Source: Thermotogota bacterium
Lineage (GTDB): Bacteria; Thermotogota; Thermotogae; Petrotogales; Petrotogaceae
NCBI GenBank assembly: GCA_029780115.1
Contig: JAKOZG010000033.1
Coordinates: 143,809-207,808, forward strand
Direction of reading: 5' to 3'
DNA: 64,000 bases
In this document: positions 34,361-43,610 of the stretch, piece after piece
Layout of the letters: each line of letters begins with the position of its first letter
Numbering within the stretch: position 1 is the stretch's first letter
Program-made: the position numbers and the translations under genes
The notes under the pieces: generated by a model
What the model was told of the DNA's origin: nothing
The model's input: the letters and a program-made list of their open reading frames with translations, nothing else
Database searches by the model: none

Positions 34361-35839
34361 ATGAAAAAGACTAATTATATTTTAATTTTATTTTTTCTTT
34401 TGTTGACATTATTATCCTGCACTACTAAATTAAATATGTCTCCTGATGAAGAAATCATTGGTAAAGAGCCATTGATAACATTAGATAGTATAAATGATCT
34501 CAACTCTATAAACAATGAAAATAGTTTATACATAATAAGACTTTTAACTGATGAAGATACACTTAATTTATTGATAGAATTAAAAAATTATATCGATCCT
34601 ATATTAAACTCAAACAACAAAGCTATAAATTGGAGATTAGTTTATAATAAGTTGTTTGAAATATGTAATCAATATCAAGAAGTGAAAGAAAAACTAAACA
34701 GTATGATAAATTCTTCAGAAAAATTGATTAGGAAAAGAGGCATTCAAGCTGAAATCGTTGAAACAGCAAAAGATGATGTATTAAATTCACTAAACTCTCT
34801 GTATTATAGTGATCAAGTTTCTGAAAATCCCGAGATCTTAATAATAGATTATAGAGACTTAGTTTACTTAAGGTCTTTAGCAAAGCTTGTACTCAGCATA
34901 TATGAAGGAAAAGATGTAATCGATAATTGGCTTGATGCCTTAAAGTTAATAGATTTGAATGGTTATCGTTCTTACTTTTTAACAGAAGATGCAAAAAATT
35001 TTTTAGATGATTTTAACATCTATTTAGAAAATACATATTCGTTTAATGACTATCCATGGAAACATGAAGAAACATGGCATCGATTAGATGAAATGGTGAG
35101 GCAGTTAGCCCGCATATCAGGAGACCCTGGTTTAGTAACAACTGAAGATCTCTTCAAAGAAGACACTCTTAAATTTGAGGGAACAAATTTTTTAATAGAA
35201 AACATGGATTTCATTCTTGAAGCATGTTACGAAATTTATATTTTTGAATCATTGTACGCCGACGAAGAAGGCTGGACAAATAACAATAAAACAAGTTTGT
35301 ATGAATACGCTCATTTAAATGAAAACAAAGATATAAGTATAAAAACAACTTTAAACACACCTATTAGTGATTTAGGGCTACCAAAAGAAATTGTGAAATT
35401 AAAGTTTGGTAGAGTTGATTTATTAAATAATCCAAAAAAAGTTGATTTATTAAAAGTAATTAGTGAAACCTTACCAACCAGTAAATTAGAGATAACTACA
35501 ACATACTCTAAAGAGACAATAAGTCGGATTGGATTTATCAAAATTAAAACAGTGACTAATATTTATGGTTCTGTAATTCTCGATTTCAAAGAAATATCGA
35601 ATGAACCTTTAAATTTAAATAACAATAATTTAGCAGCAAAAGAAGAAATAATTAAAGAAAGTTTTATTGAAACAAAAGTATGGGAATACTTTGAAAAAGG
35701 AGAAATAAGAAGCGATGAGGCTGAGAAAATATTAAAGATAATTTTGAGAAATATAACCTTTGGAAATCCAAATGAATATTCTATTTATATAAACCTTGAT
35801 GAAAGTATAATAATAAACATAGATATAGATGTGAACTGA
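34361..35839 (+). CDS. lipoprotein homologous to the C-terminal part of its upstream neighbour
   Basis: A 492-residue lipoprotein (MKKTNYILILFFLLLTLLSC, with the lipobox Cys at residue 20). The mature part aligns along its length with the C-terminal domain of the 32184 product: DYRDLVYLRSLAKLVLSIYE, PWKHEETWHRLDEM, GTNFLIENMDFI, EGWTNNNKTSLYEY and ISIKTTLNTP. It lacks the Fn3 domains, so it is a duplicated but diverged family member. The ATG at 34361 has GAGGAG upstream. No family recognised. Confidence 0.8.
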   Translation: MKKTNYILILFFLLLTLLSCTTKLNMSPDEEIIGKEPLITLDSINDLNSINNENSLYIIRLLTDEDTLNLLIELKNYIDPILNSNNKAINWRLVYNKLFEICNQYQEVKEKLNSMINSSEKLIRKRGIQAEIVETAKDDVLNSLNSLYYSDQVSENPEILIIDYRDLVYLRSLAKLVLSIYEGKDVIDNWLDALKLIDLNGYRSYFLTEDAKNFLDDFNIYLENTYSFNDYPWKHEETWHRLDEMVRQLARISGDPGLVTTEDLFKEDTLKFEGTNFLIENMDFILEACYEIYIFESLYADEEGWTNNNKTSLYEYAHLNENKDISIKTTLNTPISDLGLPKEIVKLKFGRVDLLNNPKKVDLLKVISETLPTSKLEITTTYSKETISRIGFIKIKTVTNIYGSVILDFKEISNEPLNLNNNNLAAKEEIIKESFIETKVWEYFEKGEIRSDEAEKILKIILRNITFGNPNEYSIYINLDESIIINIDIDVN

Positions 35840-35891
35840 TCTGTAACTATTAATGTTTGAGAGCATACATTTTATAGAATGTTAGTTTAAA

Positions 35892-35922
35892 AAAGGCTAC
35901 TAGAGATTTTCTAGTAGCCTTT
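35892..35922. terminator. bidirectional terminator
   Basis: Perfect 13-bp arms (AAAGGCTACTAGA and TCTAGTAGCCTTT) with a short loop, between the convergent lipoprotein and P-type ATPase genes. It can serve both. Confidence 0.88.
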
Positions 35923-35981
35923 TCATATATTAACAAATTCATATACGTAGTCTTATTATTTCTTTTTTGAGATTGTATCTC

Positions 35982-38078
35982 TCACTTTAATATCCTCATA
36001 CAATTAAACACAGCTAATAGAGACACTCCAACATCAGCAAATACTGCCCCCCACATATTTGCTAATCCTAAAGCAGCTAGAATGAGGAATAAAATCTTAA
36101 CGGCTAAAATAAATATTATATTTTGCCATATAATCTTAATAGTTTTTCGTGAAATGTTAATTGCGTCTATTATCTTGGAAATATCATCCTCCATAATAAC
36201 AACGTCCGCTGCTTCTATAGCAGCATCAGAACCTAATCCTCCCATTGCAATCCCAACATCAGTTCTTGCAAGAACAGGGGCATCGTTAATACCATCTCCA
36301 ACAAAAGCAACGGTATGTACATTATTTAAATATCTTTCTAATAGAGCTACTTTATCTTCTGGGAGTAAATTTGCATAGTATTCATCCACACCAAGTTCTA
36401 ACCCTACTTTTCTTGCTGTTTCTTCATTATCTCCTGTCAATAAAACTGTTTTCTTTATTCCTAACTTTTTCAATTTATTTATAGTATCCTTTGCCTTTGG
36501 CCTTATCTTATCTGAAATCTTAATATACCCTGCAAAGCTGTCATTAATACCAACATATACAATAGTTCCATTTGGCTCTAGTTCTGGAAGATTTATACCA
36601 TTTTCTTTCATTAAATCTATATTACCAACTAATACTGTCTCACCATTTATTTTAGCCTTAACTCCTTCTCCAACTACCTCTTGATATTCCTGTATTAATT
36701 TTTCGTCTATTTGTTCATCATAATATTTTTTTATAGAAATTGCAATAGGATGATTTGAATGGCTTTCTGCATAGGCTGCTATTTTCAAAAGTTCATGGCT
36801 GTTAATCCCGTTGTAAGCTTTAACCTCAGTAACCTCGAATACCCCTTCAGTTAGAGTTCCGGTTTTATCAAAAATTATTGTATCTATTTTTTTTAATGTT
36901 TCAAGATAGTTTCCACCTTTAACAAGCACTCCTTTTTTAGATAGCTTACCAATCCCAGCAAAGTACCCTAATGGAATTGACAACACTAAAGCACAGGGAC
37001 ACGAAATAACAAGAAAAACTAAAGCCCTATACAACCATTGTTTAAACGGTCCTCCGAATACTAATGGTGGAAGAATAGCTAAAGCAATTGCAGAAAATAC
37101 AACAATTGGTGTATAATACCTTGAAAATTTTGAGATGATTTTTTCCGTCTTTGCCTTCTTACTTGAGGCATTTTCAACAATCTCTAATATCTTAGAGTAA
37201 GTAGACTGACTGTATTCTTTCTCAACTTTTACGGTAATTGAACCATTAAGATTCACAAATCCACTTAATACCTCATCCCCTTCTTTAATTGTCTTTGGAA
37301 CAGGTTCACCAGTTAGGGCTGAAGTATCTACCATTGTAGATCCTCTTATTACTACCCCGTCTAGTGGAATTCTTTCTCCGGGCTTAACCAAAATTAATTG
37401 TCCAACACTGACCTCTTGTGGTGAAACTTTATAAGTTCTGTCATTATCTATAATATTGGCATAATCAGGTCTTATCTCAAGCAATGATTTTATTGATCTT
37501 CTTGAATTATCCACAGCAAGATTTTGTAACAACTCCCCAATCTCATAAAAAATCATAACTCCCACTGCTTCAGCAAATTGCCCAATAGAGAATGCACCAA
37601 TTGTCGCAATACTCATAAGAAAGTTTTCATCAAAAATCAAGCCTTTTTTTATGTTGGTAAATGAACGATATAACACCCTCCATCCGGAAATGAGATACGA
37701 AAAAATAAACAGAGATAGTTTTAAACTAAAAGGTTCTTTAACTAGTATAGCGATTATAAAAATTGTTAAACTATATAACAACCTTACAATTTCATCTTTT
37801 TTATTAAATCTTTTTTCACGATCAGCTTTGCTGTTTTTCTTTTGAGACTCGTTTTTAATTATATCTTTATCATATACTTTGACATCTGGTTCAATCTCTT
37901 TTACTATTTTTTCTATCTCTTTAAGCTTGCTTTCATCGTCAACATTAAACTTCAATGTTTGAGTTACAAAATTCACATTAACATCGTTAATTCCTTCTAT
38001 TTTCTTTACTTTTTCTTCGATCTTTACTGCACAATTAGCGCAACTAAGTCCATCCAAGATTAATTCTTTCTTTTTCAT
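35982..38078 (-). CDS. heavy-metal P1B-type ATPase (Zn/Cd/Pb efflux, CadA/ZntA-like)
   Basis: Roughly 698 residues. An N-terminal HMA domain has LSCANCAVKIEEKV; the membrane CPC motif is in SCPCALVLSIPLGY; the phosphorylated Asp is in DKTGTLTEG; the hinge is GDGINDAPVL; the last helix has DVGVSLLAVFNCMRIL with the Asp typical of Zn/Cd/Pb pumps. It exports divalent soft metals across the cytoplasmic membrane. The ATG at 38078 has GGAGGG upstream; ten extra codons upstream are unlikely to be translated. It follows a CadC/SmtB-type repressor gene on the same strand, with a second operator-like site between them. Confidence 0.92.
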   Translation of the reverse strand: MKKKELILDGLSCANCAVKIEEKVKKIEGINDVNVNFVTQTLKFNVDDESKLKEIEKIVKEIEPDVKVYDKDIIKNESQKKNSKADREKRFNKKDEIVRLLYSLTIFIIAILVKEPFSLKLSLFIFSYLISGWRVLYRSFTNIKKGLIFDENFLMSIATIGAFSIGQFAEAVGVMIFYEIGELLQNLAVDNSRRSIKSLLEIRPDYANIIDNDRTYKVSPQEVSVGQLILVKPGERIPLDGVVIRGSTMVDTSALTGEPVPKTIKEGDEVLSGFVNLNGSITVKVEKEYSQSTYSKILEIVENASSKKAKTEKIISKFSRYYTPIVVFSAIALAILPPLVFGGPFKQWLYRALVFLVISCPCALVLSIPLGYFAGIGKLSKKGVLVKGGNYLETLKKIDTIIFDKTGTLTEGVFEVTEVKAYNGINSHELLKIAAYAESHSNHPIAISIKKYYDEQIDEKLIQEYQEVVGEGVKAKINGETVLVGNIDLMKENGINLPELEPNGTIVYVGINDSFAGYIKISDKIRPKAKDTINKLKKLGIKKTVLLTGDNEETARKVGLELGVDEYYANLLPEDKVALLERYLNNVHTVAFVGDGINDAPVLARTDVGIAMGGLGSDAAIEAADVVIMEDDISKIIDAINISRKTIKIIWQNIIFILAVKILFLILAALGLANMWGAVFADVGVSLLAVFNCMRILK

Positions 38079-38124
38079 GCAATCCCTCCAGATTGTAGGC
38101 AATTTCATAAATTACATGAATATT

Positions 38125-38138
38125 TGAGCAATTGTTCA
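38125..38138 (-). promoter_or_regulatory. second ArsR/SmtB-type operator-like site
   Basis: TGAGCAATTGTTCA is an inverted repeat with one mismatched pair, inside a wider ATGAA...TTCAT symmetry. It lies between the repressor and ATPase genes and resembles the operator upstream of the repressor. Confidence 0.5.
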
Positions 38139-38161
38139 TACATATTAGTTAAAAGATATAA

Positions 38162-38548
38162 TCATTCCTCTTTGATATGAGAATATCCAACGTCAAGGAT
38201 TTCTTTTACATGCTCATCATTTAGTGAATAAAAAACAACCTTACCTTCCTTTCTAAACTTTACCAATTTTGCTTGTCTTAAAATTCTCAATTGGTGAGAA
38301 ATAGCTGACTGTGTTTTACCAAGAACGTACGAAATATCGCAAACACACATTTCACCAGCGTTAAATAACGCATATAATATCTTTATTCTTGTTTGATCGC
38401 CCATAATTTTGAAAAACTCTGCTAGTTTATTCAATGATTCTTCACTAGGTGTATTTTCTTGAACCTTCTTAACAATATCTGGATGTATCTCAATAGTTTG
38501 GCAAACTTCTTCTTTTTCTTTTTCTTTGCTTTTTCGACTTTTGACCAT
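38162..38548 (-). CDS. ArsR/SmtB-family metal-sensing repressor (CadC-like)
   Basis: A 128-residue winged-helix repressor. The DNA-binding helix is LGKTQSAISHQLRILRQAKL and the wing FRKEGKVVFYSL. Candidate metal ligands are an N-terminal Cys (EEVCQTIEIH) and a CxC pair (EMCVCDI), the CadC arrangement for Cd/Pb/Zn. Metal binding should release it from the operator at 38571-38588 and switch on itself and the efflux ATPase encoded next. Confidence 0.92.
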   Translation of the reverse strand: MVKSRKSKEKEKEEVCQTIEIHPDIVKKVQENTPSEESLNKLAEFFKIMGDQTRIKILYALFNAGEMCVCDISYVLGKTQSAISHQLRILRQAKLVKFRKEGKVVFYSLNDEHVKEILDVGYSHIKEE

Positions 38549-38570
38549 AGTATTTCACCTCATTTAAACA

Positions 38571-38620
38571 TATGAACAACTATTCATATAAATTATACTA
38601 CTTTCTATTAATTTTGTCAA
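38571..38620 (-). promoter_or_regulatory. promoter and operator of the metal-efflux operon
   Basis: On the minus strand TTGACA (38615-38620) and TATAAT (38592-38597) are separated by exactly 17 bp, a near-consensus promoter. Immediately downstream is the imperfect palindrome TATGAACAACTATTCATA (38571-38588), a typical ArsR-family operator, placed to block initiation. Confidence 0.85.
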
Positions 38621-38647
38621 ATAATGCAAATGATTACTTTTTTATCC

Positions 38648-38677
38648 TTGACTTGTTACATACTATCATAGTATAAT
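38648..38677 (+). promoter_or_regulatory. promoter with overlapping GntR operator
   Basis: TTGACT (38648-38653) and TATAAT (38672-38677) with an 18-bp spacer. The palindrome ATACTA-TCA-TAGTAT (38660-38674) lies in the spacer and touches the -10 box. It is probably the autoregulatory site of the YtrA-type regulator encoded just downstream. Confidence 0.75.
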
Positions 38678-38719
38678 ATTACAGTAAATTATTCATTTTA
38701 TTTGGAAGGTGAGGGTTTT

Positions 38720-39100
38720 ATGTGGTTCAGCATAGATTTTTCTTCACATGTTCCCGTATACAAACAAATCGCCGAAAAAATCAAGATGAAAATCTCTAAT
38801 GGCGAGTTAAGGCAGGGGGATTTTCTCCCTTCTGTCAGAAAACTTGCAGAAGATATAGGGGTAAACTTTAATACAGTTTCAAAAGCCTACAAAGAACTCA
38901 GTGAACAAGGTATTATAGAAGTTCAGCGCGGAGAAGGCTACACAGTTAAAGTAGAAAACCTTGAAGATTTCAATAACGAAATATTGATAGAAATTAAAAA
39001 TGCGCTAAAAAAGGCTTTGAATGCTGGAATATCTCCAGATGAAATTAAAAAAATCTTTGAAGAAGTGGTTGGGAGGGATTTTAATGATACTAGAAGTTAA
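38720..39100 (+). CDS. YtrA-type GntR-family transcriptional regulator
   Basis: A 126-residue regulator: a GntR winged helix (VPVYKQIAEKIK, LPSVRKLAEDIGVNFNTVSK) and a short C-terminal helical tail instead of a large sensor domain, the YtrA subfamily pattern. Such genes usually repress adjacent ABC exporters. The ATG at 38720 has GGTGAGG upstream. It overlaps the downstream ATPase gene by 17 bp, and a palindromic site sits in its promoter. Confidence 0.9.
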   Translation: MWFSIDFSSHVPVYKQIAEKIKMKISNGELRQGDFLPSVRKLAEDIGVNFNTVSKAYKELSEQGIIEVQRGEGYTVKVENLEDFNNEILIEIKNALKKALNAGISPDEIKKIFEEVVGRDFNDTRS

Positions 39101-39881
39101 AGACCTCAAAAAATATTACGACGATAAACTTGCTGTTGACAAAGTAAATATACAGGTTGAAAAATCTGAAATATTTTCACTTTTAGGTCCAAATGGTGCA
39201 GGAAAAACAACTACTATTAAATGTATCTTAGGTATGAGAAAAAAGGATTCTGGAGAAATATATTTAAACGGTACATACTCATATCTTCCTGAAAAGAAAG
39301 AATTGTACAAAAATTTGACTGTACAAAAAATGCTTGAAATAACACCTTCAATATCTAATAATTTTTCACTTGAAAAAGCCTACAACTTTTTAAAAGAGTT
39401 TGAAATTCCATTAAAAGAAAAGATCTCTAAGTTATCTTATGGAATGCTTACTCAACTCTACTTAACTATTGTATTATCAGAAGATGTTGATATATATTTC
39501 TTAGACGAACCAACTGAAGGATTAGACCCTCTTAAAAGGCTTCGGTTATTTGATATAATCAGAAATCTTTCCATGAATGGAAAGACATTCTTCTACACAA
39601 GTCATGTTCTTTCAGAGGTTGAAAAAATTGCTGATAAGGTTGCAATAATGGTTAATGGCCAAATTGCTCTGATGGATTATCTAGATAACATAAAAGAAAA
39701 TTATGTTGCATGCGCTGTTGACAAAACTACAACCTTAAATGGCTACTTATACAAACAGACTGAAAAAGAAAACGTATATATAATTGAAAAAGATAAAATA
39801 AATTGCAATTACGAAACAGCAACTTTCGATATGATATTTGAGGCAATTGCAAAAAATCAAATTAGGGGAGATAAAAAATGA
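39084..39881 (+). CDS. ABC transporter ATP-binding protein
   Basis: A 265-residue ATPase with Walker A GPNGAGKTT, a signature reduced to LSYGMLTQ, Walker B IYFLDEPTEGLDP and the H-loop TSHVLSEVE. I chose the ATG at 39084, since GGGAGGG precedes it and MILEVKDLKKYY is the normal domain start. It partners the permease gene that overlaps its 3' end by 4 bp. Substrate unknown; YtrA-controlled systems often deal with cell-envelope stress or peptides. Confidence 0.9.
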   Translation: MILEVKDLKKYYDDKLAVDKVNIQVEKSEIFSLLGPNGAGKTTTIKCILGMRKKDSGEIYLNGTYSYLPEKKELYKNLTVQKMLEITPSISNNFSLEKAYNFLKEFEIPLKEKISKLSYGMLTQLYLTIVLSEDVDIYFLDEPTEGLDPLKRLRLFDIIRNLSMNGKTFFYTSHVLSEVEKIADKVAIMVNGQIALMDYLDNIKENYVACAVDKTTTLNGYLYKQTEKENVYIIEKDKINCNYETATFDMIFEAIAKNQIRGDKK

Positions 39882-40618
39882 AAAAAGAAATCTTAGATAT
39901 ACGTCTAAAAGTAATTATCATTTTCGCCCTAATGATAGGATTGTTTTTCACTTTTGCACCATTTCAAAACTTTACAGTGAGCATGTTCTCAGAAGAACTG
40001 CCTTCTCTTGAAAAATACCTTGGAGATAACTTTGCTGAGAACTTAAAAGATTGGAATTTTTACATAACCTCACAATGGTTTGGAAAGAATTTTGGCCAGT
40101 TTGTACCTATAATCTCAATTATTTTAGCATTTTCTCTCTTTTCTCGCGAATATGAACGTGGAACAATAGAATTTTTAGTTGCAAGATTGCCGAGAAGAAA
40201 AATATTTATTAATAAATTATTGGTAAGTCTGATAACCCTTATAATCATAATATTTACATTATCGATTTTACCTTCCATATACTCTATAATAACAGCAAAA
40301 GATTTCAATCATAGTTTAGTATTTAAATTTATGGTTCATGTTTTAATAGGGGGATTCTTCTGGTACAGTATTACACTATTATTTAGTGTACTATTCAATA
40401 CACAAATAAAATCGTTATTTACAAGCGCTATATTATTAACAATAACAACAACTTTGGGTTTCATAAAACCTCTTGGCTTTATGAATACCTATAAATATAT
40501 CTTAGGATCTGAACTTTTTACTAATGGAGTTAATTGGATATATTCGATTATTCTTTTACTAATTGGAAGTTTTTGTATATATTTTGCTTATTACATTTTT
40601 GAGAAAAAGGAAATATAA
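39878..40618 (+). CDS. ABC-2 type transporter permease
   Basis: A 246-residue membrane protein with about six helices. The FSREYERGTIEFLVARLPRR loop after the second helix is typical of ABC-2/NatB-like permeases. The ATGA overlap with the ATPase gene implies a fixed subunit ratio. Confidence 0.85.
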   Translation: MKKEILDIRLKVIIIFALMIGLFFTFAPFQNFTVSMFSEELPSLEKYLGDNFAENLKDWNFYITSQWFGKNFGQFVPIISIILAFSLFSREYERGTIEFLVARLPRRKIFINKLLVSLITLIIIIFTLSILPSIYSIITAKDFNHSLVFKFMVHVLIGGFFWYSITLLFSVLFNTQIKSLFTSAILLTITTTLGFIKPLGFMNTYKYILGSELFTNGVNWIYSIILLLIGSFCIYFAYYIFEKKEI

Positions 40619-40647
40619 GCAAAATAATCTAAACATTGATTATTAGT

Positions 40648-40751
40648 TGTAGAGACGTGCTACACGCGCGTCTCCTGAATTTGACAATTAAACCATAAAA
40701 ACATGAAATAATGATTAAACCTTTGAGACACCTATACAGATCGTCTCTACA
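40648..40751. repeat. MITE-like dispersed repeat, copy 2
   Basis: A 104-bp segment bounded by perfect 10-bp terminal inverted repeats TGTAGAGACG and CGTCTCTACA. It matches 3183-3310. An internal GAGACG/CGTCTC pair adds a hairpin at the left end. No coding capacity. Confidence 0.55.
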
Positions 40752-40805
40752 TTTGATTTAATCAACGTTTAAATCAATTATTGATTGGTAAATATTTAAA
40801 ATTAC

Positions 40806-40870
40806 TGTTTTGAATTTATAACGGGTCTAGGGCGAAGCCCTCCCCCTTTTCTTTGATACAAGTACCAAAA
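40806..40870 (+). repeat. GGGCGGAGCCCT-family repeat, single copy
   Basis: One unit (TTTTGAATTTATAACGGG, AGGGCGAAGCCCT, pyrimidine tract, GATACAAGTACC) located upstream of the second ATPase gene and just before the shared leader. Confidence 0.85.
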
Positions 40871-40992
40871 AGCTAAAGAAATTAAGAATTAGTGAAGATT
40901 AGAAGCTGGGTGGTATTTTGCAAAAAACTAAATACAAAACATATAACATATAATATAATGCAAATTTTAGAATTTTTAAAGTAAGTAATAAA
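40871..40992 (+). promoter_or_regulatory. shared leader/promoter module, copy 2
   Basis: Clearly related to 30481-30593 (TAAAGAAATTAAGAATTAGTG; GGTATTTTGCAAAAAA; ATTTTAGAATTTTTAAAGTAAGTAA in separate pieces). A possible promoter is TTGCAA and TATAAC with about 18 bp between them. It leads directly into the ATPase gene at 41017. Confidence 0.5.
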
Positions 40993-41016
40993 CTAAAACT
41001 AGGGAGGAATCCTATT

Positions 41017-41769
41017 TTGATTGAATTAATCAATCTTACAAAACGCTTTGGTGAAGATATCGTTGCAGTAAATAACGTAAACCTTCAAGTCAAAGAAGGA
41101 AAAATATTTGGATTTCTTGGTCCAAACGGAGCGGGAAAAACAACTACCATAAACATGATGGTTGGTCTAAGCATACCAACCTCAGGAAAAGTAATAATTG
41201 ATGGTCTTGACATTGAAAAATATCCTGTACAAGTTAAAAAAAACATTGGATTTGTACCAGATGAACCACTAATCTTTGAAAAAATCACAGGAATTGTCTA
41301 TTTGAACTTTATCTGTGATGTTTTTGAAGTACCCCTTGAAGATAGAAAAAGAAGAGGTAGTTGGCTAATAAAAATGTTCAAGCTTGAAAAAGCCATCAAC
41401 GACCCTATCTTAACCTACTCCCATGGAATGAAACAAAAGTTAGCTTTAATTGCAGCATTAATACACGAACCAAAAAACTGGATCCTCGATGAACCAATTG
41501 TTGGGCTTGACCCTGAATCTGCTTTCATCTTAAAAAATTTAATGAAAAAACATGCCTCAAATGGAAATACGGTGTTTTTTTCTACCCATATAATGGAAAT
41601 TGCAGAAAAGATATGTGATGAAATAGCGATAATAGATAAAGGAAGTATAGTCTTTCAAGGAACTATTGAAGAACTTAGACAATTAAGAGGAAACAAGAGT
41701 CTCGAACAATTATTTTTAGAGGTGACAAAGAGTGAAAGTGAAAAAGTTGATTTCTCTTTTCTTGATTGA
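41017..41769 (+). CDS. ABC transporter ATP-binding protein
   Basis: A 250-residue ATPase: Walker A GPNGAGKTT, signature YSHGMKQKLALIAAL, Walker B WILDEPIVGLDP, H-loop STHIMEIAE. The TTG start at 41017 has GGGAGGAATC upstream. It overlaps the following permease gene by 38 bp. A separate exporter from the 39084/39878 pair, though possibly co-regulated. Confidence 0.9.
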   Translation: MIELINLTKRFGEDIVAVNNVNLQVKEGKIFGFLGPNGAGKTTTINMMVGLSIPTSGKVIIDGLDIEKYPVQVKKNIGFVPDEPLIFEKITGIVYLNFICDVFEVPLEDRKRRGSWLIKMFKLEKAINDPILTYSHGMKQKLALIAALIHEPKNWILDEPIVGLDPESAFILKNLMKKHASNGNTVFFSTHIMEIAEKICDEIAIIDKGSIVFQGTIEELRQLRGNKSLEQLFLEVTKSESEKVDFSFLD

Positions 41770-43405
41770 ACTAGATCACCATTTTAGCATCACCAAAAGA
41801 AGGTATTCTGTTAAAAAGAATAAAGGTGAGTTGGTATCTCTCATAGCTATGATTGCAAGTATATCTGTATTAATTATAGTTTATTTCCTCTTTTACTTTA
41901 ATATATTAAATACTAATCTAAAAGTCTATACAGAAATGGATATTCAGCAGTTATTTTTAACTAATTTTATTATGTTATCTGGACTGTTTGGGTTTTTCCT
42001 AGGAGCTTTTGTGTTAATTGGAGAATTTTTCTCAAACAAAGATTTGAAGGTTTTAATAACCTTACCACTAGAACCACATGAAACAATTTTTGGAAAGCTT
42101 TTTATCGTTTTATTCGATCAAATGATTATTTCTTTACTAATATTATTACCTGCATTAATATATTATGGTATATACACAAAACAAACTGCAGTTTACTATA
42201 TAATATCAATTATTGTCTTTCTCTTATCACAAGTTTTTCCTGTGATGACGGTTCTTTTGTATACTTTAATTATTTCAAAACTCTTGAAAAGATTTAAACG
42301 AAGAGAACTCCTGCTATATTTATCTACGGCACTTTTTATGATTATTGTTGCTGTTTTATTGTTCTTTTCAGGAAACACATTTTCTATAAATATTGAAAAT
42401 AGTCAAGAACTTCCAGATATTACCATTAACCCTGAGGGTATCCTTTCAAGATTAGCTTGGGTTTATCCACCTGCATTCTTTGCTACAAAGGCTTTAATCG
42501 CTATTGGAGTCAATAGATTAACATGGTTTTTATTGTTTTTGGGTTTTCATATGTTGTTGTTTGTATTAACCTACTTTTTAGGAAACAAATTCTATTACTC
42601 ATTCTATTCAATATTATCAGAACAAGTCTCTTCAAAGAAAACAGAAGCTAACTTTGAAGAAGAAAGATGGTTCAATAAAACCTCTAATCTAGAAAAAGCT
42701 CTTTTGAAAAGGGAATGGTATTACTTTTTAAAAACACCTGCATTTTCAGTTAATGGCTTTGCCAATGTTTTAGTCTTTCCCATAATGATAATAATCTTTG
42801 CGATAATATTCAGTAAAATTGGTGTACCTGAAGAAATATTTGAACAAATCTTGAGTTATAATATATTTATTGTTGGAATGATTTCTGTTTTGTCTTCTTC
42901 TCTTAATGGTCTATCTTATTCTTGTTTTTCACGAGAGGGACATCTTTTAAAAGAGCTTAAGATGCTCCCCATAGAAATCGAACAGATACTAAAGGCCAAA
43001 ATTATTCATATCTATCAAATAAGCTCAATTGGTTTTTTATCCGGATTAATCATTGGTACAATATTCTTTAAACTTAATTTCTTTGAATTTTTGGGAACTG
43101 TCTTATTTTCTATAATGGTTAATATCTTTCTAAATCTAACACAAATGTTGATTGATGTATCTAACCCTTATTTAGACTGGGACAACCCACAAAAAGCTAT
43201 GAAAGAAAACGTAAACGGATTATTTGCAACATTAATAATCTTCGGATTTTTAGGTGTTTTTGGATTTTTGATCTATAAGTTAGTACCTATAGTTAATTCA
43301 TATGTTCTTTTAGCTTCTTTATCTCTTTTGTTTTTAATTCTCAATTTTTTAATATGGAGATTACTAAAAAATAAAACCTATCAGCTTTTAAGTAAAGAAC
43401 TGTAA
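41732..43405 (+). CDS. large ABC exporter permease
   Basis: A 557-residue polytopic membrane protein with roughly twelve hydrophobic segments in two halves, joined by a soluble stretch around residues 290-330. GTG start at 41732, with GAGGTGA upstream inside the ATPase gene. No family name is certain, but the pairing with the ATPase supports an exporter. Its last codons and the following 50 bp are repeated at 57456-57591, forming the left boundary of the proposed island. Confidence 0.8.
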   Translation: MKVKKLISLFLIELDHHFSITKRRYSVKKNKGELVSLIAMIASISVLIIVYFLFYFNILNTNLKVYTEMDIQQLFLTNFIMLSGLFGFFLGAFVLIGEFFSNKDLKVLITLPLEPHETIFGKLFIVLFDQMIISLLILLPALIYYGIYTKQTAVYYIISIIVFLLSQVFPVMTVLLYTLIISKLLKRFKRRELLLYLSTALFMIIVAVLLFFSGNTFSINIENSQELPDITINPEGILSRLAWVYPPAFFATKALIAIGVNRLTWFLLFLGFHMLLFVLTYFLGNKFYYSFYSILSEQVSSKKTEANFEEERWFNKTSNLEKALLKREWYYFLKTPAFSVNGFANVLVFPIMIIIFAIIFSKIGVPEEIFEQILSYNIFIVGMISVLSSSLNGLSYSCFSREGHLLKELKMLPIEIEQILKAKIIHIYQISSIGFLSGLIIGTIFFKLNFFEFLGTVLFSIMVNIFLNLTQMLIDVSNPYLDWDNPQKAMKENVNGLFATLIIFGFLGVFGFLIYKLVPIVNSYVLLASLSLLFLILNFLIWRLLKNKTYQLLSKEL

Positions 43406-43453
43406 AATCATCTGCAAAATCATAGGCGTTTTAGATAGATTTGTGAATTTAAA
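43318..43453 (+). repeat. left direct repeat (candidate attL)
   Basis: 136 bp covering the last 29 or so codons of the permease gene plus 48 bp beyond its stop. 133 of 136 positions match 57456-57591 by my reading. It ends at GTGAATTTAAA, within the first dispersed repeat unit. Confidence 0.85.
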
Positions 43454-43575
43454 GTGGGTTCAGGGCGGAGCCCTCCTCAACTCTAAACATAAATATTAAT
43501 AAAAAGATTTGTGAATTTAAAATGGGTCCAGGGCGGAGCCCTCCCCTCTTCTTAGCTCAAAACGAAGAAGTTAAA
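43438..43575 (+). repeat. two GGGCGGAGCCCT-family units
   Basis: Two units (GTGAATTTAAA, then AGGGCGGAGCCCT) with starts about 68 bp apart. They follow the permease stop. The next plus-strand gene is more than 800 bp away, so this copy is the exception to the usual placement close to a gene start. Confidence 0.9.
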
Positions 43576-43610
43576 GTAGAAGTCAATACCAAAATGAACA
43601 AAAAATGGAA

